Source of the DNA: Oricola cellulosilytica
Lineage (GTDB): Bacteria > Pseudomonadota > Alphaproteobacteria > Rhizobiales > Rhizobiaceae
Reading direction: 5' to 3'
NCBI RefSeq assembly: GCF_019966575.1
Contig: NZ_JAINFK010000002.1
Span: 248,001 to 312,000, forward strand
Length of the DNA stretch: 64,000 bases
The notes below the pieces were generated by a model. It was not told where the DNA came from and did no database searches. It was given only the letters and a program-made list of their open reading frames with translations. Below are positions 19,558-29,735 of the stretch, piece after piece (position 1 is the first letter of the stretch; each line of letters starts with the position of its first letter). The position numbers and the translations under genes were made by a program.

Positions 19558-20466
19558 TCATCGGCGCAAGAGCGACGTCGTGTAAAGCAGCAGCGCTGTC
19601 CAGATGAAGCCGAAGGCGATCAATTGCCATAGGGAGAACGGCTCGCCGAAAAAGAAGACGGCGACCAGAAAAATCATGGTCGGTGTCAGGTACTGCACGA
19701 TGCCGATGGTTGTATAGCGTAGCGCCTTCGCGCCGAACGCATACAGGATCAGCGGGAACGCTGTGGCGGGCCCGGCCAGAAGCAGCAATCCGATATCCGC
19801 GGGACCCGTGGGCCCGAAGTGCCCCTCCCCTTGTGCGACGAGCCAGCCGATGATGACCGTCGCAGGTAGGGACAACAGGATAACTTCCAGCATGAAACCT
19901 TGGGTCGGGCCGATCGGCAGCGTCTTTCGCAAAAACCCGTAGAACCCGAACGAGAAGGCCAGCGTCAGCGAAACCCAAGGCAGGCCGCCGGCCTTCACGG
20001 TCAGGATGCCTACGGCGATGACTGCGCAGGCAATGGCCGCCGCCTGAAGCCGGTTGAAGCGCTCGCCGAGAAACACCGCACCAAGCAGCACATTGACCAG
20101 CGGGTTGATGTAATAGCCCAGCGCCGCCTCGACCGTGCGCTCGGCGGCGACCGCCCAGACATAGACGCCCCAGTTGATGGAGATCAGGCCCGCAGTCAGC
20201 GCGGCCAGCGCGAGCGTGCGCGGGGACCGAAAAGCGGCGCGCAGATCGGCGGTGCGGCGCATCAGGATCAGAATGACGCCGGCGACCGGCACCGACCAGA
20301 CGACCCGGTGTGCTACCACCTCGTAGGCGGCGATATGGTCCACCGCCTTCATGTAGAAGGGCAGGAATCCCCAGAAAATATACGCGCCCAGCGCATAGGC
20401 GAAACCGGCGAGCGGCTCGCGCTCGGCTTGGCGGGCAGACGGGACGCTGGCGACTGTTTCGGGCAT
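19558..20466 (-). CDS. rarD: EamA family transporter RarD
   Basis: Ten-helix permease of the drug/metabolite transporter superfamily, 302 residues. AYIFWGFLPFYMKAVDHI near residue 30 and SINWGVYVWAVAAERTVEAALGYYINPL are recognised RarD segments. RarD proteins were named for chloramphenicol sensitivity, but their substrate is unsettled. Convergent with the LOG gene (15 bases apart). Confidence 0.9.
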   Translation of the reverse strand: MPETVASVPSARQAEREPLAGFAYALGAYIFWGFLPFYMKAVDHIAAYEVVAHRVVWSVPVAGVILILMRRTADLRAAFRSPRTLALAALTAGLISINWGVYVWAVAAERTVEAALGYYINPLVNVLLGAVFLGERFNRLQAAAIACAVIAVGILTVKAGGLPWVSLTLAFSFGFYGFLRKTLPIGPTQGFMLEVILLSLPATVIIGWLVAQGEGHFGPTGPADIGLLLLAGPATAFPLILYAFGAKALRYTTIGIVQYLTPTMIFLVAVFFFGEPFSLWQLIAFGFIWTALLLYTTSLLRR

Positions 20467-20512
20467 CCGGCTTGCCTACACCCCGGTTGAGCCGACCGCA
20501 AAGCGGCAATTG

Positions 20513-21055
20513 TCACGAGGACAATTCAGATTCACGCGGCGGCACAATGAACCGCGACAACTTTTCGTCGAGTTCCATCCACCGGTCATGCCAGACGAGT
20601 TCGAGCGCGGTTGAGATGATACCCGTCGGGACATTCTCGGCATGGCGCACAATGCGCGGAGAGATGATCGAGACCCGCCTGCGTTGTCCCGCATATGACC
20701 AGTTCACCGCAACACGATGTTGGTCGACTGGATACACCGAGAAGGAGTAAGGAAAAGCGAAAATCACATGGAATAACCGATACTGAATTGGAGCACTTGA
20801 TGCATCGGGTTGGATCGTACTTCCAATCGAAAATACTTGCTTCGCCTGCTCGAGAGATGCGCCCCGATAGAGCGTCGTCGATCCGTCGCAATTATTCCAT
20901 CGTACATCGAACCGAAGCGCGTTCTCTGATGCTCCCACCTTGGGAAGCTCGCCGTCCTCAACGACGGAATGCCTTTTGATTCTTGGCCGCCAACCTAGCA
21001 AGAGCCACGCTATCGCGGCGATGCCGGTTCTATGTGAGGGGTGTGGCCCGCTCAC
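20513..21055 (-). CDS. Hypothetical protein, lower-G+C ORF coupled to cimA
   Basis: A 180-residue frame I do not recognise. Its GTG start at 21055 overlaps the cimA TGA (GTGA), the usual sign of translational coupling. The protein has one short hydrophobic stretch (GIAAIAWLLLGW) near the N-terminus and is otherwise soluble-looking, with aromatic-rich strands and WHDRW near residue 155. G+C is about 50% in 20701-20940 (120 of 240 bases counted), well below its neighbours, suggesting recent acquisition or a fast-evolving orphan. It could also be a non-coding frame. Confidence 0.4.
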   Translation of the reverse strand: MSGPHPSHRTGIAAIAWLLLGWRPRIKRHSVVEDGELPKVGASENALRFDVRWNNCDGSTTLYRGASLEQAKQVFSIGSTIQPDASSAPIQYRLFHVIFAFPYSFSVYPVDQHRVAVNWSYAGQRRRVSIISPRIVRHAENVPTGIISTALELVWHDRWMELDEKLSRFIVPPRESELSS

Positions 21056-22671
21056 TCCGCCGCCGCCAGGCCGGCATGGCCGCGATTCTTCATCAGCTTG
21101 AAGGTGATGGAATCCATCAGCGCCTCGAAGGAAGCGTCGATGATGTTTTCAGAGACTCCGACCGTCCACCAGCGATGTCCCGACGCGTCGGCGGATTCGA
21201 TTAGTACGCGGGTTACAGCCTCGGTCCCGCCATTGAGGATGCGGACCTTGTAGTCCACCAGCTCCAGATCGGCGATCTCGGCCTGATATTTGCCGAGGTC
21301 CTTGCGCAAGGCCATGTCGAGCGCGTTGACCGGGCCATTGGCGCTTTCGGCGACCGACATGCGCTCCTCGCCGTCTACGCTGACTTTCACCACCGCTTCG
21401 GCAACGGTCACAATTTCGCCGAGCGCATTGTGCCGGCGTTCGACCAGAGCGCGAAACGACACCACCTCGAAGAAATCTGGAACGTCGCCGAGCGTGCGGC
21501 GAGCCAGCAGTTCGAAACTCGCATCCGCGCCTTCATACGCATAGCCTGTCGCTTCGCGCTCCTTGACCATGGCGATCAGGGTGTCGAGGCGCGGATCGTC
21601 CTTCGCAACGGTGATGCCGCGGCGCATCAGTTCGCTGATGAAATTCGACTTGCCGCCCTGGTCCGACACCATGATGTGGCGAACATTGCCGACCTTCTCA
21701 GGTTTGACATGCTCGTAGGTCGCCGGGTCCTTGACCAGTGCAGACGCATGAATTCCGGCCTTTGTCGCAAATGCGGACGATCCGACATAGGGCGCCTGCG
21801 CGGCGGGCGAGCGGTTCAGCAACTCGTCGAAGGACCGTGACAGCCGGGTCAGGCCTTCGAGCTGTTCCGCCGTCACGCCGGTCTCGAAACGCTCGGCCCA
21901 GGCCGGTTTCAGCGCAAGCGTGGCGATGATCGTCACCAGATTGGCGTTGCCGCAACGTTCGCCGATTCCGTTCAGCGTCCCCTGGAGATGGCGCGCGCCC
22001 GCGGTGACTGCCGCAAGCGAATTGGCGACTGCCTGCTCGGTGTCGTTGTGAGCATGAATTCCCAGCCGGCCGCCCGGAACGCCGGCCTCGATCACGGCGC
22101 CGACGATGTCGCGAACCTCGTGCGGTTGCGTGCCGCCATTGGTGTCGCAAAGCACCACCCAGCGCGCGCCTGCCGCCAGCGCCGCCTTCGCGCAGGAAAG
22201 CGCGTAATCGGGATTGGCCTTGTAGCCGTCGAAGAAATGCTCGCAGTCGACCATCGCCTCCTTGCCGGCGGCAATGGTGGCTTCGACCGACCGGCCGATA
22301 TTGTCGAGGTTTTCGTCGTTCGAGCATCCGAGCGCAACGCGCACGTGATAGTCCCAGCTCTTGGCGACGTAACAGACCGCGTCCGCCTTCGACCGGTTGA
22401 GTGCGTTGACGCCGGGATCGTTGGACGCAGACACGCCTGCCCGCTTGGTCATGCCGAAGGCGACGAACGCGGCATTCTGGGTGCGTTTGCGCTCGAACAG
22501 GGCGTCGTCGGTGGGGTTGGCTCCCGGATATCCGCCCTCCACATAATCGACGCCGAAGCCGTCCAGCATCGACGCGATGGCGATCTTGTCCTCGACCGAA
22601 AAGTCAATTCCGGGCGTCTGCGCCCCGTCACGCAGGGTCGTGTCGAAAAGATAGATGCGTTCGCGCGCCAT
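21052..22671 (-). CDS. cimA: (R)-citramalate synthase
   Basis: Homolog of the LeuA family of the type TIGR00977, condensing pyruvate and acetyl-CoA to citramalate for threonine-independent isoleucine synthesis. The N-terminal DTTLRDGAQTPGIDFS catalytic motif, GGYPGANPTD, the metal-binding HAHNDTEQAVANSL and the GIGERCGNANL segment are all present. The C-terminal regulatory domain follows residue 400. The 539 residues match the citramalate-type subfamily more than 2-isopropylmalate synthase. It lies 31 bases downstream of pip. Confidence 0.9.
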   Translation of the reverse strand: MARERIYLFDTTLRDGAQTPGIDFSVEDKIAIASMLDGFGVDYVEGGYPGANPTDDALFERKRTQNAAFVAFGMTKRAGVSASNDPGVNALNRSKADAVCYVAKSWDYHVRVALGCSNDENLDNIGRSVEATIAAGKEAMVDCEHFFDGYKANPDYALSCAKAALAAGARWVVLCDTNGGTQPHEVRDIVGAVIEAGVPGGRLGIHAHNDTEQAVANSLAAVTAGARHLQGTLNGIGERCGNANLVTIIATLALKPAWAERFETGVTAEQLEGLTRLSRSFDELLNRSPAAQAPYVGSSAFATKAGIHASALVKDPATYEHVKPEKVGNVRHIMVSDQGGKSNFISELMRRGITVAKDDPRLDTLIAMVKEREATGYAYEGADASFELLARRTLGDVPDFFEVVSFRALVERRHNALGEIVTVAEAVVKVSVDGEERMSVAESANGPVNALDMALRKDLGKYQAEIADLELVDYKVRILNGGTEAVTRVLIESADASGHRWWTVGVSENIIDASFEALMDSITFKLMKNRGHAGLAAAE

Positions 22672-22702
22672 GTCTTACCCGTCGCCGCCTCTTGGCGGCC
22701 TC

Positions 22703-24115
<1,413 letters not shown>

Positions 24116-24123
<8 letters not shown>

Positions 24124-24610
24124 TATCATCCTCCATCGGCCAGACATCGGTGTCGCGGTCGGGATGCTGGTGGTTGCTGTCCCGGATCGCCTTGATCTCG
24201 TGGGCGGAAAAATCGTCCTCGGTCACCTTCTGGCGCGCGCCGGCCCATTCGGCGACGAAAGAGACCCGCGATTCCACTGAATCCTCCGAAACCGGCTTGT
24301 AGCGCGAGGGATCGTCGAGGCTGCCAAGCGTCACGGCCATTCCGTCGCGGGTGACATCGTCGAAGAACAGGGGCGTGCCGCAATCGCGGCAGAAGCCCCG
24401 CCGGACGATGTCGGACGAATGGAACCAGCCGGGTTCGCCGCGGGTGATGACGATGTCTTCCCGGCGCGCGCCGGCGAGCGGCATGAAATAGTTTCCCGCC
24501 GCCTTCTGGCACATGCGGCAATGGCACAGATGGGGGTTGGTGAGTTCCTGCTCGATGCGATAGCGCACCGCGCCACACTGGCACCCGCCGGTGATGGGAC
24601 GTTTGGTCAT
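24116..24610 (-). CDS. GFA family protein (first of two)
   Basis: Second GFA/CENP-V-type zinc protein, about 164 residues from ATG 24610. Cysteine motifs CQCGAVRYR, CHCRMCQK and FCRDCGTPL match its downstream neighbour, and both proteins end in nearly the same [10 protein letters not shown] segment, indicating a tandem duplication. Its start codon overlaps the stop of the DUF559 gene. The palindromic repeat at 24623-24672 sits just upstream of its ribosome site. Confidence 0.88.
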
Positions 24611-24975
24611 GCGCCGTCCTTTCCCTCCCCCCTGAGGGGAGGGTGTCCGCCCAGCGGACGGGTGGGGTTGTTGCATTCATGCTCGATCATCGATGCGATC
24701 CCCTGCGCCACCTGCCATGCGTTCGCCGTCACGTCCGGCGAATCCACACGGACGACACGATACCCCTTGGATCGCAGATATTCATCGCGATTTGCATCGT
24801 GGCGTTTACGGCTTTCGCTTTCATGGCTATCGCCGTCGACCTCGACGGCCAGTTTATGGGCCAGGCAAACGAAATCGACGATATATGGCCGGATTGGCGC
24901 TCGCCGTCTGAACTTTAATCCCATTTCACGCAGGTCGCGCAGTTCGTACCAGAGAGCGACCTCCGATTTCGTCAT
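24607..24975 (-). CDS. DUF559 domain-containing putative endonuclease
   Basis: A 122-residue protein of the DUF559 family, related by fold to Vsr/PD-(D/E)XK nucleases. Family segments are NMTKSEVALWYELRDL, then LKFRRRAPIRPYIVDF, then LAVEVDGDSHESES, with the D, E and D/H residues expected for a metal site. ATG 24975 is the first start after a TGA at 25008, yet in-frame family-like sequence (ARALRQN) precedes it, so the N-terminus may be shortened. The last 20 residues (from CNNPTRP) are encoded by a palindromic repeat. Inverted repeat copies flank the gene. Cellular role unknown. Confidence 0.8.
   Translation of the reverse strand: MTKSEVALWYELRDLREMGLKFRRRAPIRPYIVDFVCLAHKLAVEVDGDSHESESRKRHDANRDEYLRSKGYRVVRVDSPDVTANAWQVAQGIASMIEHECNNPTRPLGGHPPLRGEGKDGA
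24623..24672 (+). repeat. Palindromic repeat element, copy 1
   Basis: Two adjacent hairpins: CCCTCCCC/GGGGAGGG (24623-24630 with 24636-24643) and GTCCGC/GCGGAC (24645-24650 with 24654-24659), followed by GGGTGGGGTTGTTG. It overlaps the 3' end of the DUF559 gene and is inverted relative to copy 2. Confidence 0.75.
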
Positions 24976-25033
24976 GTTCTGTCGAAGCGCCCGCGCCTTC
25001 GTGTTTCAGCCGTGCCCCGGGTGCGCGGCATCA

Positions 25034-25092
25034 GACAACCCCACCCGTTCAGCCGCTTGCGCGGCTGTCCACCCTCCCCTCAAGAGGGAGGG
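25034..25092 (-). repeat. Palindromic repeat element, copy 2 (inverted)
   Basis: Read on the minus strand it has the same order as copy 1: a CCCTCCCTC/GAGGGGAGGG hairpin, a central AGCCGC/GCGGCT hairpin (25051-25056 with 25061-25066, loop TTGC), then ACGGGTGGGGTTGTC. It lies 14 bases beyond the cysS stop, where it could also end that transcript. Confidence 0.75.
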
Positions 25093-25106
25093 AGAGGTCC
25101 GGCCCT

Positions 25107-26612
25107 TCACCTTTTCACTTCCCAGGTGGTGACGCGCTCGCCGGTCTCGGGGTCCTTGCCATCCTTCAACTGGATGCCCTGCGCCAGAAGTTCGTCGCGG
25201 ATTTGGTCAGCCTCGGCCCAGTTCTTGTCGCGGATGAGGGCGAGGCGTTCATCAACCTTTATCCCGATTTCCGACCGCAATTCATCGCTCACGCCAATGC
25301 CAAGTAAGGCCTTTGCCGCATACTCGATTTCATCAAAACCGAGTAAATTCATCCCCAAACGAAACGCAATTTGAGCATCTCCATCACCGGCATTCGCTTC
25401 TTTGTACAATCCCTGCAACTGGTTGATGAACAGTGGAGTGTTTAGGTCGTCTACAAGCGGAGACCCTTCAGGGAGCATGGGACTATAACCTGCAGTGTTG
25501 GTGCCTAAAGCCAGGTCGGCCCAGCGGTGGTAAATCCGCTCCGCTTCCTCCAGCCGCTTGACGCTGAAATCGATCGGCTCGCGGTAATGCGTCATCAGCA
25601 TGGCCAGCCGCAGCACTTCGCCCGGCCATTTGCGGCCGCCGAATTTTTCGGTGTGCATCAGTTCGTGGATGGTGAAGAAGTTGCCCTCCGACTTCGACAT
25701 CTTCTTGCCTTCCACCTGCAGGAAGCCGTTGTGCATCCAGACATTCGCCATCTTGTCGGTGCCGTGGGCGCAGACCGACTGGGCGATCTCGTTTTCGTGG
25801 TGCGGGAAGATCAGGTCCAGCCCGCCGCCGTGAATGTCGAACATGTGAGGCCGCGCCAATCCGGCTTCGGAGAGCTTCCCAGCCTCCTGCAGGTTCTCCC
25901 AAAGCAATTTGTCGCTCATCACCGAGCATTCGAGGTGCCAGCCGGGGCGGCCGTAGATCGGCGTTCCGTCGAACGTCGCCGGCCAGCCGGGCTCCTTCTC
26001 GGAGGATTCCTTCCACAGCACAAAGTCTGCCGGGTTCTTCTTGTGCGCCTCCACCGCTATACGCGCGCCGGCCTGTTGTTCGTCCAGCTTGCGGTTCGAC
26101 AGTTTCCCGTAGGACGGCATCGAGGTCACGTCGAACAGTACCTCCCTGCCCTCGCTGCCGGTTGCCACATAGGCGTTGCCGCTGGCGATCAGCGTCTCGA
26201 TCATCGCGATCATGCCGTCGATGTGTTCTGTAGCGCGCGGCTGAAATGTCGGCTTCAGGCAGCCAAGCGCGGCAACGTCCTCCTGATACTGGTTCAGCGT
26301 CTTCTCGGTGACGGCGCGGATCGCCTCGTTCAGCGGCAGGTCCGGATGATCGCGCAGCGCCCGTGCGTTGATCTTATCGTCCACGTCGGTGATGTTGCGG
26401 ACATAGGTTACGTGATCCTCGCCATAGAGATGGCGCAGCAGCCTGAACAGCACGTCGAAGACGATCGCAGGTCGCGCATTGCCGATATGGGCGTAATCGT
26501 AGACTGTCGGCCCGCACACATACATCCGCACGTTTTCCGGATCGATAGGCGCGAACGGCTCCTTCGTCCTTGTCAGCGTGTTGTAAAGCGTCAGTTTCGG
26601 CGCGTCGGTCAT
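25107..26612 (-). CDS. cysS: Cysteinyl-tRNA synthetase
   Basis: Class I synthetase charging tRNA-Cys. The HIGH-type motif lies in [13 protein letters not shown], zinc ligands include C in [11 protein letters not shown], and KKMSKSEGN is the KMSKS loop. ATG 26612 gives [12 protein letters not shown], the usual N-terminus, and 501 residues; the open frame extends to 26669. The 25321-25380 part of the C-terminal region has only 23 of 60 G+C, far below the rest of the gene, though the reading frame and family similarity continue. Confidence 0.96.
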   Translation of the reverse strand: MTDAPKLTLYNTLTRTKEPFAPIDPENVRMYVCGPTVYDYAHIGNARPAIVFDVLFRLLRHLYGEDHVTYVRNITDVDDKINARALRDHPDLPLNEAIRAVTEKTLNQYQEDVAALGCLKPTFQPRATEHIDGMIAMIETLIASGNAYVATGSEGREVLFDVTSMPSYGKLSNRKLDEQQAGARIAVEAHKKNPADFVLWKESSEKEPGWPATFDGTPIYGRPGWHLECSVMSDKLLWENLQEAGKLSEAGLARPHMFDIHGGGLDLIFPHHENEIAQSVCAHGTDKMANVWMHNGFLQVEGKKMSKSEGNFFTIHELMHTEKFGGRKWPGEVLRLAMLMTHYREPIDFSVKRLEEAERIYHRWADLALGTNTAGYSPMLPEGSPLVDDLNTPLFINQLQGLYKEANAGDGDAQIAFRLGMNLLGFDEIEYAAKALLGIGVSDELRSEIGIKVDERLALIRDKNWAEADQIRDELLAQGIQLKDGKDPETGERVTTWEVKR

Positions 26613-26673
26613 CAGTGTCGTCTCGTTGAAATCGCGGCTTTCCATCGCAAGGGCGTGGCCCAAAGGCAACCCG

Positions 26674-27288
26674 TCAGGCGACGAGGCTGACCGCCAGCGC
26701 GAACATCACGAATGCGATCAGCAGATCGAGCACCTGCCACGCGCGCGGCTTGGCGAACACCGGCTGCAGCAATCGCGCGCCGTATCCGAGGGCATAGAAC
26801 CACACGAAGGACGCCAGCACCGCACCCGTGCCGAACGCAAGGCGCGCCTGTCCCTCAAAGCCTGCCGATATTCCGCCGAGCAGGACGACCGTATCGAGAT
26901 AGACATGCGGATTGAGGAAGGTGAACGACAGGCAGATTGCGACCGCCGTCGCGAGTGGCGTGTGCCCGTCCTTCTCCGCCCGCAAGGCATGCGGCCTCCA
27001 GGCCCGGCGCAAGGCGATCAGGCCGTACACGGTCAGGAACGCCGCGCCCGCCCACGTGACCAGCCGGATCGCCGTCTCGCTGGTGGCGATGAGCGAGCCG
27101 AAACCGGCGACGCCGAGCGCGATCAACAGCGCGTCCGAGAGCGCGCAAATGAGGCAAAGGATGAAAACGTGCTCGCGCAGCAACCCCTGGCGCAGGATGA
27201 AGGCGTTCTGCGCGCCGATCGCGATGATCAGCGACGCGCCAAGAAAAAAACCGGAGAGGCCGGCGGAGAAGACCGGTGAGAACGGCAT
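26674..27288 (-). CDS. LysE/ArgO family amino-acid exporter
   Basis: Six-helix membrane protein of 204 residues. [20 protein letters not shown] near the N-terminus and [19 protein letters not shown] are characteristic of the LysE/ArgO group exporting lysine or arginine. No LysG/ArgP regulator is adjacent. It follows the SRAP gene by 9 bases, on the same strand, and ends 61 bases before the cysS start. Confidence 0.9.
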   Translation of the reverse strand: MPFSPVFSAGLSGFFLGASLIIAIGAQNAFILRQGLLREHVFILCLICALSDALLIALGVAGFGSLIATSETAIRLVTWAGAAFLTVYGLIALRRAWRPHALRAEKDGHTPLATAVAICLSFTFLNPHVYLDTVVLLGGISAGFEGQARLAFGTGAVLASFVWFYALGYGARLLQPVFAKPRAWQVLDLLIAFVMFALAVSLVA

Positions 27289-27297
27289 GGAGACAAC

Positions 27298-28074
27298 CTA
27301 GAGAAGTTTCATCTGGGCGCCGCCGGATGCAGCGCCGTCCTGCCCTCTATCCGGCTTTTTCTCGGTAGGAAACTCTTTCGGCTCCACCCGCTGCTGGATG
27401 TCCGGCGTCGCATTGGCCACTTTGTTGACCTTGTCGGAGACCGGAATCGCCTCGAAATAGTCTTCCGGCGGCGCGGTCAGGAGATCGGCGACGTGCCGCG
27501 GCTCCTGCGTGCGGCAGTCCAGCCAGCGCGCGAATTCCTCCGGCGGGACGACGACGGGCATCCGGTCGTGGATTGCGCCGAACTCGCCCGTCGCCCCGGT
27601 CGTCAGAATGGCTGCCGTGTCGATTTCGCTTCCGTCCGGCCCGGCCCAAGTCTCGCCCAGTCCTGCGAAGGCGACAATGCCGCCATCGACCGGCCGCACC
27701 CAGTAGGCTTGCGATTGTTTCGTCGCCTTGTCGCGCCGCCATTCGTAGAAGCCGGATGCCGGTATCAAGATGCGCCGATGGCGCATCGCGGCGCGGAACG
27801 ACGCCTTTTCTGCGGCGGTTTCGCTGCGCGCGTTAATCAATAGCGGAAAGTCCTTCGGATCCTTCACCCACGCGGGAAGAAAGCCCCACCGCGCCAGAAC
27901 TGCCTCACGGTCGGGACGGTTCGAGCCCGGTTCGCGCGGTGGCGCCGCCGCAAGCGTCAGGATTGGCTGCGTTGGCGCTATATTGTAGCGTGGCGGAAAC
28001 GCCTCGACCCCTTCCAGCGCGAAATAGGCCGCGATCTCCTCGGGCGTTCGAAGCAGGGAAAACCGTCCGCACAT
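27298..28074 (-). CDS. SOS response-associated peptidase (SRAP/YedK) family protein
   Basis: HMCES/YedK family protein of 258 residues that shields abasic sites in single-stranded DNA by forming a thiazolidine crosslink through Cys2. MCGRFSL gives Cys2 after Met removal. RYNIAPTQ, NARSETAAEKASF, RRILIPASGFYEW (catalytic E) and HDRMPVVV (catalytic H) are all present. A Lys-rich C-terminal tail of about 35 residues is extra. Forms an operon with the exporter downstream. Confidence 0.94.
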   Translation of the reverse strand: MCGRFSLLRTPEEIAAYFALEGVEAFPPRYNIAPTQPILTLAAAPPREPGSNRPDREAVLARWGFLPAWVKDPKDFPLLINARSETAAEKASFRAAMRHRRILIPASGFYEWRRDKATKQSQAYWVRPVDGGIVAFAGLGETWAGPDGSEIDTAAILTTGATGEFGAIHDRMPVVVPPEEFARWLDCRTQEPRHVADLLTAPPEDYFEAIPVSDKVNKVANATPDIQQRVEPKEFPTEKKPDRGQDGAASGGAQMKLL

Positions 28075-28219
28075 GCCGCACTCTTCCGCGCCGCTTAAAG
28101 CACGGAAACCCTCCCAACCCCTGTCGTGGACCGTATTTTCGCTTTCATGTCGGCAATTCCCCTGTAACCATCCCTCTCATGCCGATAAGCATGGAACTCC
28201 GCAACCAGCGCCTCTCCGA

Positions 28220-28651
28220 ATGCATTTGACTGAGACATCCCCTCGTCCATCTATCGCGGTATCGGTAGTTGCGCGAGACCCCGCCACAGGACTTTTTCTG
28301 CTGGTCAGACGCGGCTTGCCACCCGCGCAAGGGCTGTGGGCCTTTCCCGGCGGCAAGGTCGGGTTCGGCGAGACGCTTCTGGAAGCCGCACAGCGCGAAT
28401 TTCACGAGGAAACCGGCCTTTGCCTGCGCAACACCCGTTTCCACAGATTTCTCGAACTGATGGCCGATGGTTCCGGCGACGATCCGGCGCACCACTTCGT
28501 TCTCGCCGTCCATCGCGCCGACGCCTCCGGCGAACCGGTCGCGGGAGACGATGCTGCAGAGGCGTCGTGGTTCGACGTCGGGGCGATGAGCGGCCTGCCG
28601 ATCACTGCGACCACGCTCGCCCTGGCCCGCGAGATCGCCGACGACACCTGA
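28220..28651 (+). CDS. NUDIX hydrolase
   Basis: Protein of 143 residues with a complete Nudix box at residues 45-67 (GxxxxxE at 45-51, REFHEETGL at 59-67), which binds Mg2+ and hydrolyses nucleoside diphosphate derivatives. The opening PSIAVSVVARD and the WAFPGG lead are like ADP-ribose or nucleotide pyrophosphatases. Substrate unknown. ATG 28220 is chosen because the sequence upstream is not Nudix-like. Divergent from the SRAP gene. Confidence 0.9.
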   Translation: MHLTETSPRPSIAVSVVARDPATGLFLLVRRGLPPAQGLWAFPGGKVGFGETLLEAAQREFHEETGLCLRNTRFHRFLELMADGSGDDPAHHFVLAVHRADASGEPVAGDDAAEASWFDVGAMSGLPITATTLALAREIADDT

Positions 28652-28751
28652 ACGCACGGGCTTCAAGCGATTGTGAGCGGGATTTATTGGGCGCGGCCGT
28701 CACCTCGCGCTACTCAATGGCGGAATGCACCCAAATCACCGGGAGGCGTCC

Positions 28752-29723
28752 ATGAAATCGCTCCTTGCCCTCGCGACCGCCCTCGCTCTGGCGGCAACCC
28801 AAATCGCCAATTCAGAACCGCTCCGGTGGAAATCGGAGGGATGGCGGACCGATTTCACGAAATCGACCGTCGATCTCGACCGGGTTCTCTCGGGCGGCCC
28901 GCCGCGTGACGGAATTCCCTCGATCGACGATCCAAAATTCATCCCGATCGGCGAGGAGACATCCCTCGACGAAAACGAAGCGGTGATCGGACTGAAGATC
29001 AATGGCGACGCCCGCGCCTATCCGATTCGCATCGTCACTTGGCACGAGATCGTCAACGATACCGTCGGCGGCGTGCCCGTCGCCGTCACCTACTGTCCGC
29101 TCTGCAATTCGTCGCTGACGTTCGACCGCCGCGTGGAAGGCGAGGTTCTGGAGTTTGGCACGACCGGAAAGCTCAAGGATTCCAACCTGATCATGTATGA
29201 CCGCACAACCGATAGCTGGTGGCAGCAGTTCTCAGGCGATGCGATCGCCGGAAGTTATGCGGGCACATTCCTGAAACTTCTGCCCTCGCGGCTGCAATCG
29301 TGGTCGGAATTCAAGGCGGAGAATCCGGACGGAAAGGTGCTGGTGCCGAACAACCCGCGGCTGCGGGATTATGGCCGCAATCCCTATGCCGGTTACGACA
29401 CCGCACGTCCCTTCCTCTACGACGGACAATTACCGCCCGACATCGAACCGATGGAGCGGGTCGTGGTCGTGCGCCGCGACGGCGAAGAGCCGCTGATCGT
29501 GACGCTTAACAAGGTCCGCGAAGACAATGGGCTGCGGGAGGGCGACTATCAGGTTGAATGGGCGCCGGGGCAACGTTCCGCACTCGACACGTCACAGATT
29601 GCCAAGGGCCGTGAAGTCGGCACGATCACCGTCCAGAAGGGTGGCAGGGACGTCCCCTATGACGTGACGTTTGCCTTCGTCGCCCACGCCTTCTATCCTG
29701 ATGTCGCCATCCGCAAGGACTAG
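28752..29723 (+). CDS. DUF3179 domain-containing exported protein
   Basis: Protein of 323 residues with a signal peptide (MKSLLALATALALAATQIANS). The DUF3179 signature includes AYPIRIVTWHEIVND, the CPLCNSSLTF cysteine pair and DSWWQQFSG. The conserved Cys-x-x-Cys may bind metal or form a disulfide; function of the family is not established. GGGAGG precedes ATG 28752. The gene is single and convergent with the YcaQ-type gene. Confidence 0.9.
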   Translation: MKSLLALATALALAATQIANSEPLRWKSEGWRTDFTKSTVDLDRVLSGGPPRDGIPSIDDPKFIPIGEETSLDENEAVIGLKINGDARAYPIRIVTWHEIVNDTVGGVPVAVTYCPLCNSSLTFDRRVEGEVLEFGTTGKLKDSNLIMYDRTTDSWWQQFSGDAIAGSYAGTFLKLLPSRLQSWSEFKAENPDGKVLVPNNPRLRDYGRNPYAGYDTARPFLYDGQLPPDIEPMERVVVVRRDGEEPLIVTLNKVREDNGLREGDYQVEWAPGQRSALDTSQIAKGREVGTITVQKGGRDVPYDVTFAFVAHAFYPDVAIRKD

Positions 29724-29735
29724 TGCCAAAGAACG

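Noticed and set aside
25527-26690. Open frame antisense to cysS
   Set aside because: Lies within a clear class I synthetase gene and shows no family features.
27905-27940. GGTTCGAGCC resembling a tRNA T-loop
   Set aside because: Inside the SRAP coding frame and no cloverleaf can be drawn around it.
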